DNA of 11,514 nucleotides, from positions 1 to 11,514 of the forward strand of contig RHKR01000031.1 of assembly GCA_008363265.1 (NCBI GenBank). Reading direction: 5' to 3'. This stretch comes from Chlorobiota bacterium (GTDB taxonomy: Bacteria > Bacteroidota > Ignavibacteria > Ignavibacteriales > Ignavibacteriaceae). The position numbers were made by a program, and so were the translations under genes. The notes below the pieces were generated by a model. It ran no database searches, was not told the DNA's origin, and saw only the letters and a program-made list of their open reading frames with translations. Positions 1 to 7,103 of the stretch are shown here, in pieces. Each line of letters begins with the position of its first letter. Position 1 is the stretch's first letter.

Positions 1-869
1 AACCATTTGTATCTCTGGTACTTCATTCCGCCGTAGAGGTTAGTGGATGCCACCAAAGATGGTGAGGCTATATCGAAAAGACTCCGGTCATAACTGCCGA
101 GCCTTATACCGTAGGTCTGATACCCGAAACCATCCTTGTCACTGATGTGACTTTGGGTAAATAGCGACATTCCACCCAGTCCGATCTCGAGACCAACGGT
201 CATGCTCTTGTTCTCGAAGTATCTGAACACAGCCCTTAATCCCGCTACGGGTTCAACAGCCACACCTGCTGCCCACCGGTTCTGTGACGGATTGTTATCT
301 TTCTGGAGAACATAGTCGAAGAATCCGGCAGCTTTTTCATCACCAAAAGGGCGTACTGCAGCGGAGAAGACCCATTCCTGCAGATCATTGTTCTTCGGGA
401 ACACCCCAAGAGCTGAGATGGAAAGATGCCTGTCAGGTCTGAAGAAAGCTCCCGCCTGCCAGAAGTGTTTTTCACGACCGAAGTGATCACGGTCGCCGTT
501 CGACCATGCATATCCGGCACCAATTCCGAATGTTCTTCCGCCGGCCGCGAGGTTGAATGCCATATCGGTAACCTTCTTGCCGTTCATTTCCTGGTGGCTG
601 AGGTAAAAACTTGAATATTGTGAGGCGGAGATAAAACCCCAGCGAGAATAAGCGGGATTTTTCAGGGGAGATGAACCGAAAATGGTCAGGTCATTCCCTT
701 TGAAGGCGGAGAGATATGCGGGATTGTCGTAGCCGTAAAGGGAGTATCTCATGGCTCCGGGTGAAACCAGACCGATATCCGTCCGTGAGAAGAATCCTGA
801 TGATGTCTGGGGAAAGAGTGTTGTGAGGGAAAAGCCCGCTAAAAGGAGGGCAAAAGACATTTTTTTCAT
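1..869 (-). CDS. Exported protein, C-terminus cut by window edge; possibly the N-terminal module of an SppA-type protease
   Basis: Only the first 289 codons lie in the window; the frame is open to base 1. The start at 869 gives MKKMSFALLLAGFSLTTLFP, a clear signal peptide with a likely cut near residue 21. A second ATG at codon 4 is an alternative start. The mature part is rich in Gly and aromatic residues with alternating polar/apolar stretches (residues 60-120, 195-290). This suggests outer-membrane or periplasmic beta structure. The segment 'GAMRYSLYGYDNPAYL' (38-53) resembles, from memory, the N-terminal region of long SppA signal-peptide peptidases of Ignavibacteria, whose Ser/Lys protease domains would lie beyond the edge. 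That identity is inference; no protease motif is visible. The alternative is a stand-alone PorV/PorQ-like barrel. No strong Shine-Dalgarno is seen. It lies 59 nt behind the 185-aa gene on the same strand and is probably co-transcribed. Confidence 0.8.
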   Translation of the reverse strand, partial: MKKMSFALLLAGFSLTTLFPQTSSGFFSRTDIGLVSPGAMRYSLYGYDNPAYLSAFKGNDLTIFGSSPLKNPAYSRWGFISASQYSSFYLSHQEMNGKKVTDMAFNLAAGGRTFGIGAGYAWSNGDRDHFGREKHFWQAGAFFRPDRHLSISALGVFPKNNDLQEWVFSAAVRPFGDEKAAGFFDYVLQKDNNPSQNRWAAGVAVEPVAGLRAVFRYFENKSMTVGLEIGLGGMSLFTQSHISDKDGFGYQTYGIRLGSYDRSLFDIASPSLVASTNLYGGMKYQRYKW

Positions 870-928
870 CGATGTGTCCGTTATTAAAAGATCAACAGAC
901 ACAAAATTACAAAATCAGACGAACATTG

Positions 929-1486
929 TCAGTTCGTTCTCACGGTAAAGAAGAGGATCACGGCAAGCACGGTGGCTCCCGCAGCTATAACCACATTGGT
1001 GAGGCTACCCCAGAAAGGTTCTTTGGGGATGTCAGACATTGTGAAGGGAAAACCTTTATTCTCGAGATCAGGCACTTCCGTGAGTTTTACGGTGTCAATG
1101 CTTTCAAATCTGAATTTGGTATCGGATGATCCCATGTCACCAGATATCACCGCTGTTCTCTCGGTGTAGTAGTCGCCGAGGAAAGATTGAGTAAATGGAC
1201 TGCTGTAAGTTACCGCCGCGTTCTTAAGGTATATAGGTGCACCCTCGTCGCTTACCGTAAGTCCGTTGTCGGTGAGGTTTTTACTGAAAGCGGGGTAAAG
1301 TACTTTATAGTCACCCTGCAGTTCGGGTTTTACGTTGGGTATTCTGTCGCCGGTAAAGAAACTGGATGAGATGAATTTTGCTGCCTCCGCAGTGAGGCTC
1401 TCATAAACACGAAGGTTAGTGGGTGATTGCCCACTAACCTCGAGAAATGAAACTAAAACAAAAAACAATATTGCGATTGATTTCAT
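929..1486 (-). CDS. Hypothetical exported single-pass membrane protein, 185 aa
   Basis: I do not recognise the family. The protein begins MKSIAILFFVLVSFLEVSGQ, a signal peptide or N-terminal anchor. A soluble region follows (about 21-160) containing 'YYTERTAVISGDMG' (106-119). It ends with a hydrophobic segment (163-182, 'TNVVIAAGATVLAVILFF') and a short TVRTN tail, so most of it should face the periplasm, anchored at the C-terminus. The frame stays open upstream to 1573, but that part lies inside htpX. I chose the ATG at 1486, 4 nt after the htpX stop, because GGAAGAG lies about 9 nt before it and the signal peptide starts there. The tight junction implies translation linked to htpX and suggests, without proving, a role with HtpX in envelope quality control. 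Confidence 0.8.
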   Translation of the reverse strand: MKSIAILFFVLVSFLEVSGQSPTNLRVYESLTAEAAKFISSSFFTGDRIPNVKPELQGDYKVLYPAFSKNLTDNGLTVSDEGAPIYLKNAAVTYSSPFTQSFLGDYYTERTAVISGDMGSSDTKFRFESIDTVKLTEVPDLENKGFPFTMSDIPKEPFWGSLTNVVIAAGATVLAVILFFTVRTN

Positions 1487-1490
1487 GATA

Positions 1491-2336
1491 TCAGGCTCTT
1501 CCGGCCGCGATCTCCCGCAATTTTGCCACCCTCTGTTCGATCGGGGGGTGTGTGGAGAAGAGCTTAAAAACACCGCCGCCTGAGAGTGGATGAACTATGA
1601 ACATGTGCGCTGTTGCTGGTCCGGCGTGGTCAACTGCTTTACGGTCGTTACCGTACTTAAGTTTCATCAGCGCATTGGCGAGGGCGTTGGCGTTGCCTGA
1701 CATGCGGGCACCGGTTTCGTCGGCTTTGTATTCACGCGAGCGTGAGATGGCCATCTGAAGAAGTGTGGCCGCGATCGGAGCAACGATCATTAGAACCAGC
1801 GAACCGATCAGGCTGTTGTCCTCATCATCCCTTCCGCCGAATATCATCGCCCACTGAGCCATATTGGCGAGCATGGTTATCACACCCGCGAAAGTTGACG
1901 CTATGGAGCCGATGAGGATATCGCGGTTCTTTATGTGTGCCAGTTCATGGGCTATTACACCTTCGAGTTCGTCGTTGCTAAGAAGCTTCGTTATTCCTGT
2001 AGTGAGTGCCACAGCCGAATTTGCCGGATTTCTTCCGGTCGCGAACGCGTTCGGTGTCATGTCGTCGATAACGTATAGCTTCGGCATAGGCAGTTGTGCT
2101 TTCTGAACCAGTCGCTCTGTCATATTGAAGATGTAAGGCGCGTCATCCCTTGATATTTCACGGGCACGGTACATCTTAAGAACTATTTTATCGGAGAACC
2201 AGTAACTTCCGAAGTTCATTGCCACGGCGATGACGAAGGCTATGAACATTCCACTCTGACCGCCGATCAGTTGTCCGGCGAGGACAACCAGAACGGTCAG
2301 CAGCGACATGAAGAAAACGGTTTTTATCGTGTTCAT
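1491..2336 (-). CDS. htpX: HtpX, inner-membrane zinc metalloprotease (M48)
   Basis: HtpX is an inner-membrane zinc endopeptidase that degrades damaged membrane proteins. At 281 aa it has the usual length. The zinc-site motif HELAH is at 130-134 in 'EGVIAHELAHIKNRDI'. The third ligand is probably E202 in 'SRSREYKADETGA'. The conserved tail 'FSTHPPIEQRVAKL' is at 260-273. Hydrophobic segments lie near 8-20, 28-48, 140-165 and 176-196, as expected for the four-segment family. 'DDMTPNAFATGRNP' (91-104) is also typical. The ATG at 2336 has AGAGG (2343-2347 on the minus strand) at good spacing. It follows the M1 peptidase gene after 94 nt and is followed after 4 nt by a 185-aa membrane protein. The usual partner lemA is not adjacent. 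Confidence 0.97.
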   Translation of the reverse strand: MNTIKTVFFMSLLTVLVVLAGQLIGGQSGMFIAFVIAVAMNFGSYWFSDKIVLKMYRAREISRDDAPYIFNMTERLVQKAQLPMPKLYVIDDMTPNAFATGRNPANSAVALTTGITKLLSNDELEGVIAHELAHIKNRDILIGSIASTFAGVITMLANMAQWAMIFGGRDDEDNSLIGSLVLMIVAPIAATLLQMAISRSREYKADETGARMSGNANALANALMKLKYGNDRKAVDHAGPATAHMFIVHPLSGGGVFKLFSTHPPIEQRVAKLREIAAGRA

Positions 2337-2340
2337 TGTT

Positions 2341-2370
2341 TACCTCTTGATATGATCAAATTCCTTTGAT
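2341..2370 (-). promoter_or_regulatory. Possible bistable hairpin in the htpX leader
   Basis: Read on the minus strand, the htpX leader has ATCAAA-GGAA-TTTGAT, a perfect 6-bp stem with a GNRA-type loop (2370-2355). Next come CAT and ATCAAGAGG. The TTGAT half can instead pair with the downstream ATCAA (2351-2347), forming a 5-bp hairpin that touches the AGAGG ribosome binding site. The two pairings exclude each other, so the element could tune htpX translation, for example with temperature. Stems this short and AT-rich also arise by chance. Confidence 0.3.
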
Positions 2371-2430
2371 ATTACAGTATAAGACATAATTTAAAGCCAA
2401 AAAGTTCATTAATAAAGGTCATTGAACGGG

Positions 2431-4422
2431 TCATTTCATGAGAACCATTTTTTGTCTTAGGGTCTTTCCACCGGTGGTGAGTACCGCGAAATAGATTCCG
2501 CTCGGCAAGTTCGCGGCACTGAATGTAACCCGGTGGTTACCCGCTTCCTTCATTCCACCGAAAAGGGTTGTGACCTTCTCACCTACAGAATTGTAGACAG
2601 AAATTTCCACAGAACCGGCAACGGGTAACGTATAACCGATAACGGTTTCAGGATTGAACGGGTTTGGCCAGTTGGGGTGAAGCACCACATCCTTTGGAAG
2701 GAGGTCTTCATCCCCGACGGAAACAACTGTGTTGCCGTCTTTAAGTACGATATTGTTGTCCGGGTCAAATATTACAGAAACAACCTGCTTTGGAAAGTCG
2801 AAAGTAAAAGTCTGGTTGTTCACGTCATTCATAACCTTTATGGTTGTGTCGCCCCCCGCGGAAAAATAGAATTTTAACTCAACAGGCATTTTGAAGAAAG
2901 TGGTGCCCGTCTGAGTCTGATTCACGGTAAAATCAACCGTGGAATTGCCGGGTGCCTGGGAGCGTATCGAATACGTGTTGGCATAAACCGGGTGATTCGG
3001 GAAGTAAAGCCACTGCTGGAAGAACCAGGAAATATCCTGTCCGTAAGCCTCACTCATTTTTGCAATAAATTCAGGGATACTGCAGCTTTTGTAGCGATAT
3101 CTTGGATCGGTGGCGTAAGACCTTACCGCACTGAAAAAGGCATCTGAACCCATCACGTATCTTGCCATCGCGAGTACGCATGAACCTTTCATGTAGGTCA
3201 TCGCCGTGTTAAAAAGTTCGTTGGTCGAGGGGGTTATGATCGCCCACTGGGGATTGTAGATCGACCATCCCGGATTCATCGTCATGTAATAATTCGCGTC
3301 GTTGCTTATCATGTTCTTGTAAGCGGCGTAACTTCCCCCCGGCTTAACCTCTTCCCAGAGGGATTCTGAGAAAGTTGCGAAACCTTCATTAAGAAAGATA
3401 TCCGCCCAGGTTGAAGGGCTAATCATGTCACCGAACCATTGGTGGGCAAACTCGTGGGCGATGAGATTTTCGCTCCAGCAGTTCCTGCAAAGGGAGGTGA
3501 GGGTCTGGTTTTCCATACCACCCCAGGTAAATTCAGAGTTCAGGGTTGCATAACCGTTCTTCTCGAATGGATAGGGCCCGTATTTGCCTCCGAAACCATC
3601 GAACTGGTTTATGATCGCGTTTCTGATGTTGGTTGAAATCGTTTCACCGGGGTTTGCATAGAGCCGGACGGGAATCGTGTCTCCCGAAACAGGATCAACC
3701 CAGGTAAGGATGTGGAGCTGGAAATCAACTCTTGCGGAGATGACAACCAGATATGTGGCTATCGGATCGCGGCTTTTCCAGTGATAGAATATCTCCTGCC
3801 CGGTGTTAAGGGAGTCAAACAAAAGTCCATTGGAACCGAGTTTTACATTCACGGGTGTGCGGGCGCGGAGTTCAACAGTGGCCTTGTCGCTTGGTTTGTC
3901 CCAGCAGGGATACCAGTTGCGGGCCCTTTCGGGTTCGTTGTCTGTGAATACAGTGCCACCGCTCGCGAAGAAGCCCTGATCCTGGACATCGAAGTGGAAA
4001 TAATAAACCTTCACTTCACCCGTGTCTCCGGGATTGTAGGTACGGTCGAGTGCAATATTTACAACATTGGAGAGGTGTGTGAAAGATACTCCTGCCATCC
4101 GAACCGAGTCAACTCTGATAGATGTGTTTCTCGCATCGAGTTTTATGCTGTTGATGGTTGAGTCAGCCACAAATTTTACCGTTACGCTTCCGGTAAATGA
4201 GTTTGGGTAAGGTGAAATGAAGCAGTTATAAATATCAAGATCAAGGCGGTAGTGTAGAACATCAAAAGTGTTCTGAGCGGCTTCTGTACCGTGAAGGTGG
4301 TTTTTGTGGCTGATCGTCATCGACTGTTTTTTTTCCGCACAAAATTCGTAACCCCTTTTCTCCTGTGCATGGAGTGTGAAAAGGGAGACAAGAAACAGCA
4401 CGATCAGTTTTGGTATTTGCAT
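2431..4422 (-). CDS. Secreted M1-family zinc aminopeptidase with T9SS C-terminal sorting domain
   Basis: M1 peptidases remove N-terminal residues from peptides using one zinc ion. The 663-aa protein has a signal peptide (MQIPKLIVLFLVSLFTLHAQ, cut near residue 20). An N-terminal beta domain spans about 50-240. The aminopeptidase motif GGMEN is at 301-305 and the zinc motif HEFAH at 323-327, with E346 exactly 18 residues later in 'NEGFATF', giving HExxH-x18-E. Y410 in 'MTYMKGSCVL' fits the catalytic Tyr. Residues 580-663 form a T9SS type A sorting domain ('LHPNWPNPFNPETVIGYTLP' onward, ending 'SGIYFAVLTTGGKTLRQKMV'). The protein should therefore cross both membranes and be released or surface-attached. 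The ATG at 4422 has only a weak ribosome site. It stands 107 nt after the HATPase/GNAT gene and 94 nt before htpX. It probably feeds on extracellular peptides. Confidence 0.95.
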   Translation of the reverse strand: MQIPKLIVLFLVSLFTLHAQEKRGYEFCAEKKQSMTISHKNHLHGTEAAQNTFDVLHYRLDLDIYNCFISPYPNSFTGSVTVKFVADSTINSIKLDARNTSIRVDSVRMAGVSFTHLSNVVNIALDRTYNPGDTGEVKVYYFHFDVQDQGFFASGGTVFTDNEPERARNWYPCWDKPSDKATVELRARTPVNVKLGSNGLLFDSLNTGQEIFYHWKSRDPIATYLVVISARVDFQLHILTWVDPVSGDTIPVRLYANPGETISTNIRNAIINQFDGFGGKYGPYPFEKNGYATLNSEFTWGGMENQTLTSLCRNCWSENLIAHEFAHQWFGDMISPSTWADIFLNEGFATFSESLWEEVKPGGSYAAYKNMISNDANYYMTMNPGWSIYNPQWAIITPSTNELFNTAMTYMKGSCVLAMARYVMGSDAFFSAVRSYATDPRYRYKSCSIPEFIAKMSEAYGQDISWFFQQWLYFPNHPVYANTYSIRSQAPGNSTVDFTVNQTQTGTTFFKMPVELKFYFSAGGDTTIKVMNDVNNQTFTFDFPKQVVSVIFDPDNNIVLKDGNTVVSVGDEDLLPKDVVLHPNWPNPFNPETVIGYTLPVAGSVEISVYNSVGEKVTTLFGGMKEAGNHRVTFSAANLPSGIYFAVLTTGGKTLRQKMVLMK

Positions 4423-4529
4423 GGGTTAAAGATGTCCATTTAAATGTGGAAAGGTGTAATAATCGAGTGTAACATAAACAGATAACTGCTTATGAAAAAT
4501 GAACTTAATTTGGGACAAAGAGTGATCGG

Positions 4530-6017
4530 TTATCCGGCCTTCTCCCTGTCGGCCAGGATGAAAGCGAGAACTTTTTTACCTCTTTCAGAAGCCACCACGA
4601 TCTTTGCGGGGTCGATGTAGATATTGTTCAGGTACTGCAGTTTCAACACATCACCATTTCTGAATTCAGGGATGACACCACCCATGAAGAAACCAAGTTT
4701 TCTGAATTCGGTAACGTAATCCATCGTTTCCTGCGCGCCAAGGGGGAGTTCAAGGTAGATGCTGTCAACCTTTTTCATACAGAACTCTTTAACGGTGGTT
4801 CTGATCCTGGCAACAATATCAATTCCATACTGCTCAACAATGATGCTGGCGATATTCAGGTCGGGTTTGAAAGAGGTTGTCACGATCGATACCCCGGGCC
4901 CGGTGAACGGGAGATCATCGTTTTCTGTGAAAATATCACGCCGTAAACCGAGTTCGTTATATATATCGGTTACAAATTCGCGATATATTTCGGGAATAAA
5001 CACCGTTCTTCGGGGTTCCTGATTTATTTTGAGATAATACAGCATGACGGCCTGCCGTTGTGAGAGCCCGTCTTCATTGATCTTTTTAAAGGTTATGTGC
5101 TCGCCAATAAATGCGATAAGGCACCCTGTCTCTTTTGCACCCAGCGACATGTTCCCTTTTTGGGTGTAAGGGTGGATCGTAACGCTCTCGCTGTAAAGGC
5201 CGAACATTCCTGTATCCCTGCCGTGTTCGATCGCATATTGCTTCATCCTCTTGAACAGGTTGTGTCCCCGGTATCTCGGATCAACAATAGCCATACCTGA
5301 ATCAGCCACTTTTGCGCCCGGTTTATCGAAGAAAAGACCGAGATTGGCTATCATCAGTCCTGTGGAGTTGAAAACCACTACAGCCTTCATGTAGCCGAAC
5401 TCGAGCTGCTCTTTCAGTTTTTCCGGAAGGTAAGCAAGACCCGCGTAAGTGTATCCATAGGCGCGGTAAGTAAGTCTTGCGAGATCAACCGCGTCATCAG
5501 GAGTTAGAAGTCTGAAGTGGAGTTCCTCATCAGGTGAGGCCGGTGCGGTTTCGGTGACCGGTGTGGAGTCCAGAAGCGCGGCTATCGATTCCTGCGGCAC
5601 ATTTTTAACTATTTCGAGTCTCTTGCCTTCTTTTCCAAGGTTGATGAACCTGAACTCATCAGCCAGATGCTTTATTATCAGGATACCAAGAGAAGATATC
5701 TCATCTTTCTCGAGCATTTCAACGCTGACGGGAAGGCCCTTGTCTTCAAAAGAGAATGTGAGAGAGCCGGGTTTGTAGTTAAGTGAGAAAGTGATCAGAC
5801 CGAATTCACCCGGCTCGAAGGAGCTGGTAATAACACTGACCAGAGATTCTTCGATCATAAGCTCAATATTGGAGAGTTCCTGATCGTTGAAGCCGAACCA
5901 GGAGGCTATGCGTGTTGCTGTGTTTTGGATTACCGGCAGGTAGGAGATGCGAGCGGGAAAAGTGATCTTTACAAGATCACCACCCTGGATGATCTTTCTG
6001 TCAATCTTGATTTTCAT
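4530..6017 (-). CDS. HATPase (RsbW/anti-sigma-like) fused to GNAT acetyltransferase domain
   Basis: Residues 17-140 look like the HATPase_c_2 fold of anti-sigma kinases: 'NIELMIEESLVSVI' (50-63) is the N-box region, 'FEDKGLPVS' (90-98) the G1-like D-x-G box, and 'SSLGILIIKHLADEF' (108-122) the G2-like box. After a Pro/Glu-rich linker (about 145-165), residues 166-300 look like GNAT, with 'VDPRYRGHNLFKRM' (245-258) as the acetyl-CoA loop. A C-terminal region (335-480) has no motif I recognise and may be a second degenerate GNAT-like fold. Two deviations stand out: the N-box Asn position appears to be Ser (S61), and the last position of R-x-x-G-x-G/A is Asn (N253). One or both domains may bind ligand without normal catalysis. 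It may be a regulator in a partner-switching pathway, but no anti-anti-sigma or phosphatase gene is in the window. The ATG at 6017 is the only good in-frame start. Confidence 0.87.
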   Translation of the reverse strand: MKIKIDRKIIQGGDLVKITFPARISYLPVIQNTATRIASWFGFNDQELSNIELMIEESLVSVITSSFEPGEFGLITFSLNYKPGSLTFSFEDKGLPVSVEMLEKDEISSLGILIIKHLADEFRFINLGKEGKRLEIVKNVPQESIAALLDSTPVTETAPASPDEELHFRLLTPDDAVDLARLTYRAYGYTYAGLAYLPEKLKEQLEFGYMKAVVVFNSTGLMIANLGLFFDKPGAKVADSGMAIVDPRYRGHNLFKRMKQYAIEHGRDTGMFGLYSESVTIHPYTQKGNMSLGAKETGCLIAFIGEHITFKKINEDGLSQRQAVMLYYLKINQEPRRTVFIPEIYREFVTDIYNELGLRRDIFTENDDLPFTGPGVSIVTTSFKPDLNIASIIVEQYGIDIVARIRTTVKEFCMKKVDSIYLELPLGAQETMDYVTEFRKLGFFMGGVIPEFRNGDVLKLQYLNNIYIDPAKIVVASERGKKVLAFILADREKAG

Positions 6018-6100
6018 GGGGCACCCGGATTATTCTTTCCGACGGGTAAAAATACTGTTGAGTCTGTCAGTCTTAAACGGCCATCGCCCCCGGGAGTCTG

Positions 6101-6322
6101 TCAGACACCCGTCATATGATCAAACTTTCGGGAAGCGTGCAGATCTTCGTACTTGATCTTCGCCTCGGATTCGCTGGTGAATCTGAGAACGTTTCTCCTG
6201 TAGCAGAATTTGAAAAAATAGAATGATTCTATTACTCCAAATTCACCATCGCTGAATTTCACGATCTTAAGAGAGTACCTCGGAAACCGGATACCTTTTA
6301 CAATGCTGAAATCGTCTTTCAT
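6101..6322 (-). CDS. Hypothetical protein, 73 aa
   Basis: The frame reads from ATG at 6322 to TGA at 6101-6103 and encodes a charged, aromatic-rich protein with no signal peptide or membrane segment ('SLKIVKFSDGEFGVIESFYF' is part of it). Codon use is like its neighbours, with many C/G third positions, which supports a real gene. An ATG 17 codons upstream would add an AT-rich hydrophobic extension, so I prefer 6322. No clear Shine-Dalgarno is present (TTGGA directly abuts the ATG). It lies 83 nt before the HATPase/GNAT gene on the same strand and may share its transcript. I do not recognise a family. Confidence 0.55.
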   Translation of the reverse strand: MKDDFSIVKGIRFPRYSLKIVKFSDGEFGVIESFYFFKFCYRRNVLRFTSESEAKIKYEDLHASRKFDHMTGV

Positions 6323-6383
6323 TCCAATTAAATTTCGGTTATTAGTTGCTAAAAATACGAAAAACAGCGCCAAGATTACAAAA

Positions 6384-6418
6384 AAAAATCGTAAAACTCT
6401 TCATTTATTTCGATTTTT
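6384..6418. repeat. Inverted repeat in the divergent intergenic region
   Basis: AAAAATCG (6384-6391) and CGATTTTT (6411-6418) form a perfect 8-bp inverted repeat with a 19-nt spacer. It lies between the divergent 73-aa and 61-aa genes, in an AT-rich stretch (6323-6468) with no other gene. It could be an operator or a bidirectional transcription stop. The same arms recur in the palindrome after acs (9542-9608). Confidence 0.35.
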
Positions 6419-6468
6419 CCAAATATTGGCAGGGTGAGCGCGCGCATGGATGAGTCATAAATCACAAA

Positions 6469-6495
6469 TTGTTAAGAAACAAATGCTTATTTTTG
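6469..6495 (+). promoter_or_regulatory. Bacteroidota-type promoter for the 61-aa membrane protein
   Basis: TTG (6469-6471) is followed after 16 nt by TATTTTTG (6488-6495), a perfect match to the TAnnTTTG -7 element. The spacing is slightly short. Transcription would start near 6502, about 17 nt before the ATG at 6519. This favours that start over the in-frame ATG at 6450, which lies upstream of the promoter. Confidence 0.55.
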
Positions 6496-6518
6496 CAGAG
6501 TCAAAAAAACTAAAGTAT

Positions 6519-6704
6519 ATGAACAAAGAAGTAAGAGGCTGGGATGTCCGTAAGGGCGACTACCGATCTGAGGACGAGTACGCCAGGATATACCGCCGCA
6601 ACCAGAAAAAAGAAAAGATAGTAAAAAACACCCTGCTTGCATTCACCGCGGTTGCAGTTGCATCACTGATGTACCTTATACTGTGGGTTGTAGCCGGGAT
6701 ATGA
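6519..6704 (+). CDS. Small single-pass membrane protein, 61 aa
   Basis: The protein has a strongly charged N-terminal half ('MNKEVRGWDVRKGDYRSEDE', then 'YARIYRRNQKKEKIVK') and one hydrophobic C-terminal segment (about residues 37-60, 'NTLLAFTAVAVASLMYLILW' and on), ending Gly-Ile. By the positive-inside rule the charged half should stay in the cytoplasm. An in-frame ATG at 6450 would give 84 aa, but a near-consensus promoter ends at 6495, so I chose 6519. The leader is short, A-rich and lacks a Shine-Dalgarno, as is common in this group. I do not recognise a family. It is the first plus-strand gene after the divergent region; no partner can be inferred. Confidence 0.7.
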   Translation: MNKEVRGWDVRKGDYRSEDEYARIYRRNQKKEKIVKNTLLAFTAVAVASLMYLILWVVAGI

Positions 6705-6865
6705 TCTCAAACCCTCCTTTTTAATCCCCCTTTTACTCACATCCGTTTCAACCCTTAAAATTGCTGCAAAACAGGTTTAAGTTATTATATATATTATAAA
6801 AGACACTGTTTTAAAACTTTTTAGCAAAATTTTATAAAATTTCGCGATTATTTTCGACAGAATGC
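6705..6865. other. AT-rich intergenic region, no gene seen
   Basis: This stretch separates the 61-aa gene from the promoter at 6866. It is very AT-rich (runs such as 'tattatatatattataaaa'). It contains a loose inverted repeat, AAAACAG (6768-6774) with CTGTTTT (6806-6812). The A/T tracts directly upstream of the promoter could act as an UP element. A pyrimidine-rich stretch after the stop (6713-6735) has no convincing terminator hairpin. Confidence 0.6.
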
Positions 6866-6896
6866 TTGACTTTTAAAAATATTCTTTCTAAATTTG
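6866..6896 (+). promoter_or_regulatory. Strong Bacteroidota-type promoter driving a non-coding transcript
   Basis: TTG (6866-6868, within cttgac) is followed after exactly 20 nt by TAAATTTG (6889-6896). Both elements and the spacing fit the TTG-N(19-21)-TAnnTTTG consensus. Predicted transcription start is about 6902. The upstream 70 bp are extremely AT-rich. No open frame of note follows, so the product appears to be RNA. Confidence 0.7.
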
Positions 6897-6911
6897 CGTC
6901 AGGTTAAGGTG

Positions 6912-6935
6912 AGGTTTAGTAAACCTGTTTTTTTT
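6912..6935 (+). terminator. Hairpin plus T8 tract just after the predicted start site (terminator or attenuator)
   Basis: AGGTTT (6912-6917), loop AGT, AAACCT (6921-6926) is a perfect 6-bp stem, followed by G and eight T (6928-6935). It looks like an intrinsic terminator but lies only about 10 nt after the predicted start at 6902, so it would release a roughly 34-nt RNA. It overlaps the 5' strand of the proposed closing helix, so hairpin and long-range pairing would compete. Alternatively it ends read-through from the 61-aa gene. The stem is AT-rich and moderate in strength. Confidence 0.45.
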
Positions 6936-6940
6936 CACAA

Positions 6941-7103
6941 AGATTGGAGGATTTCTCTTTTAGATACGTACTTTCGTAAAAGAGGGATGTAGTAGTTGAA
7001 CTGTGTTTAGTGTGGTGAGGGAAAAGGCACACTGCCGGTTTATGAGCTTCATATTTTGCGGAAACGCTACATCCCCTTTTATATCTATCCTCTGGCTTAA
7101 TCT
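6941..7103 (+). other. 5' structured domain of the candidate RNA
   Basis: AGATT (6941-6945) plus GAGGAT (6947-6952) pair with ATCCTC (7087-7092) plus AATCT (7099-7103), closing a 163-nt domain. Inside, CTCTTTTA/TAAAAGAG (6955-6962/6977-6984, 8 bp) is one hairpin. GGATGTAG/CTACATCC (6985-6992/7067-7074, 8 bp) encloses AGTGTG/CACACT (7009-7014/7028-7033) and a GCG-GAAA-CGC tetraloop hairpin (7058-7067). The nesting of several perfect helices is more than expected by chance, but there is no comparative evidence yet. Confidence 0.5.

Noticed and set aside
245..523. 92-codon minus-strand frame
   Set aside because: It overlaps, in another frame, the partial exported protein that runs from 869 to the window edge with a clear signal peptide.
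3712..4161. 149-codon plus-strand frame
   Set aside because: Antisense to the M1 peptidase N-terminal domain; composition is random-looking and there is no ribosome site.
6060..6104. 11-bp direct repeat gagtctgtcag at 6060-6070 and 6094-6104
   Set aside because: A single short pair between two co-directional genes, with no mobile element or operator context; likely chance.
6450..6518. Upstream in-frame start giving an 84-aa version of the small membrane protein
   Set aside because: The extension overlaps a near-consensus promoter (6469-6495), so the shorter 61-aa form is more likely.
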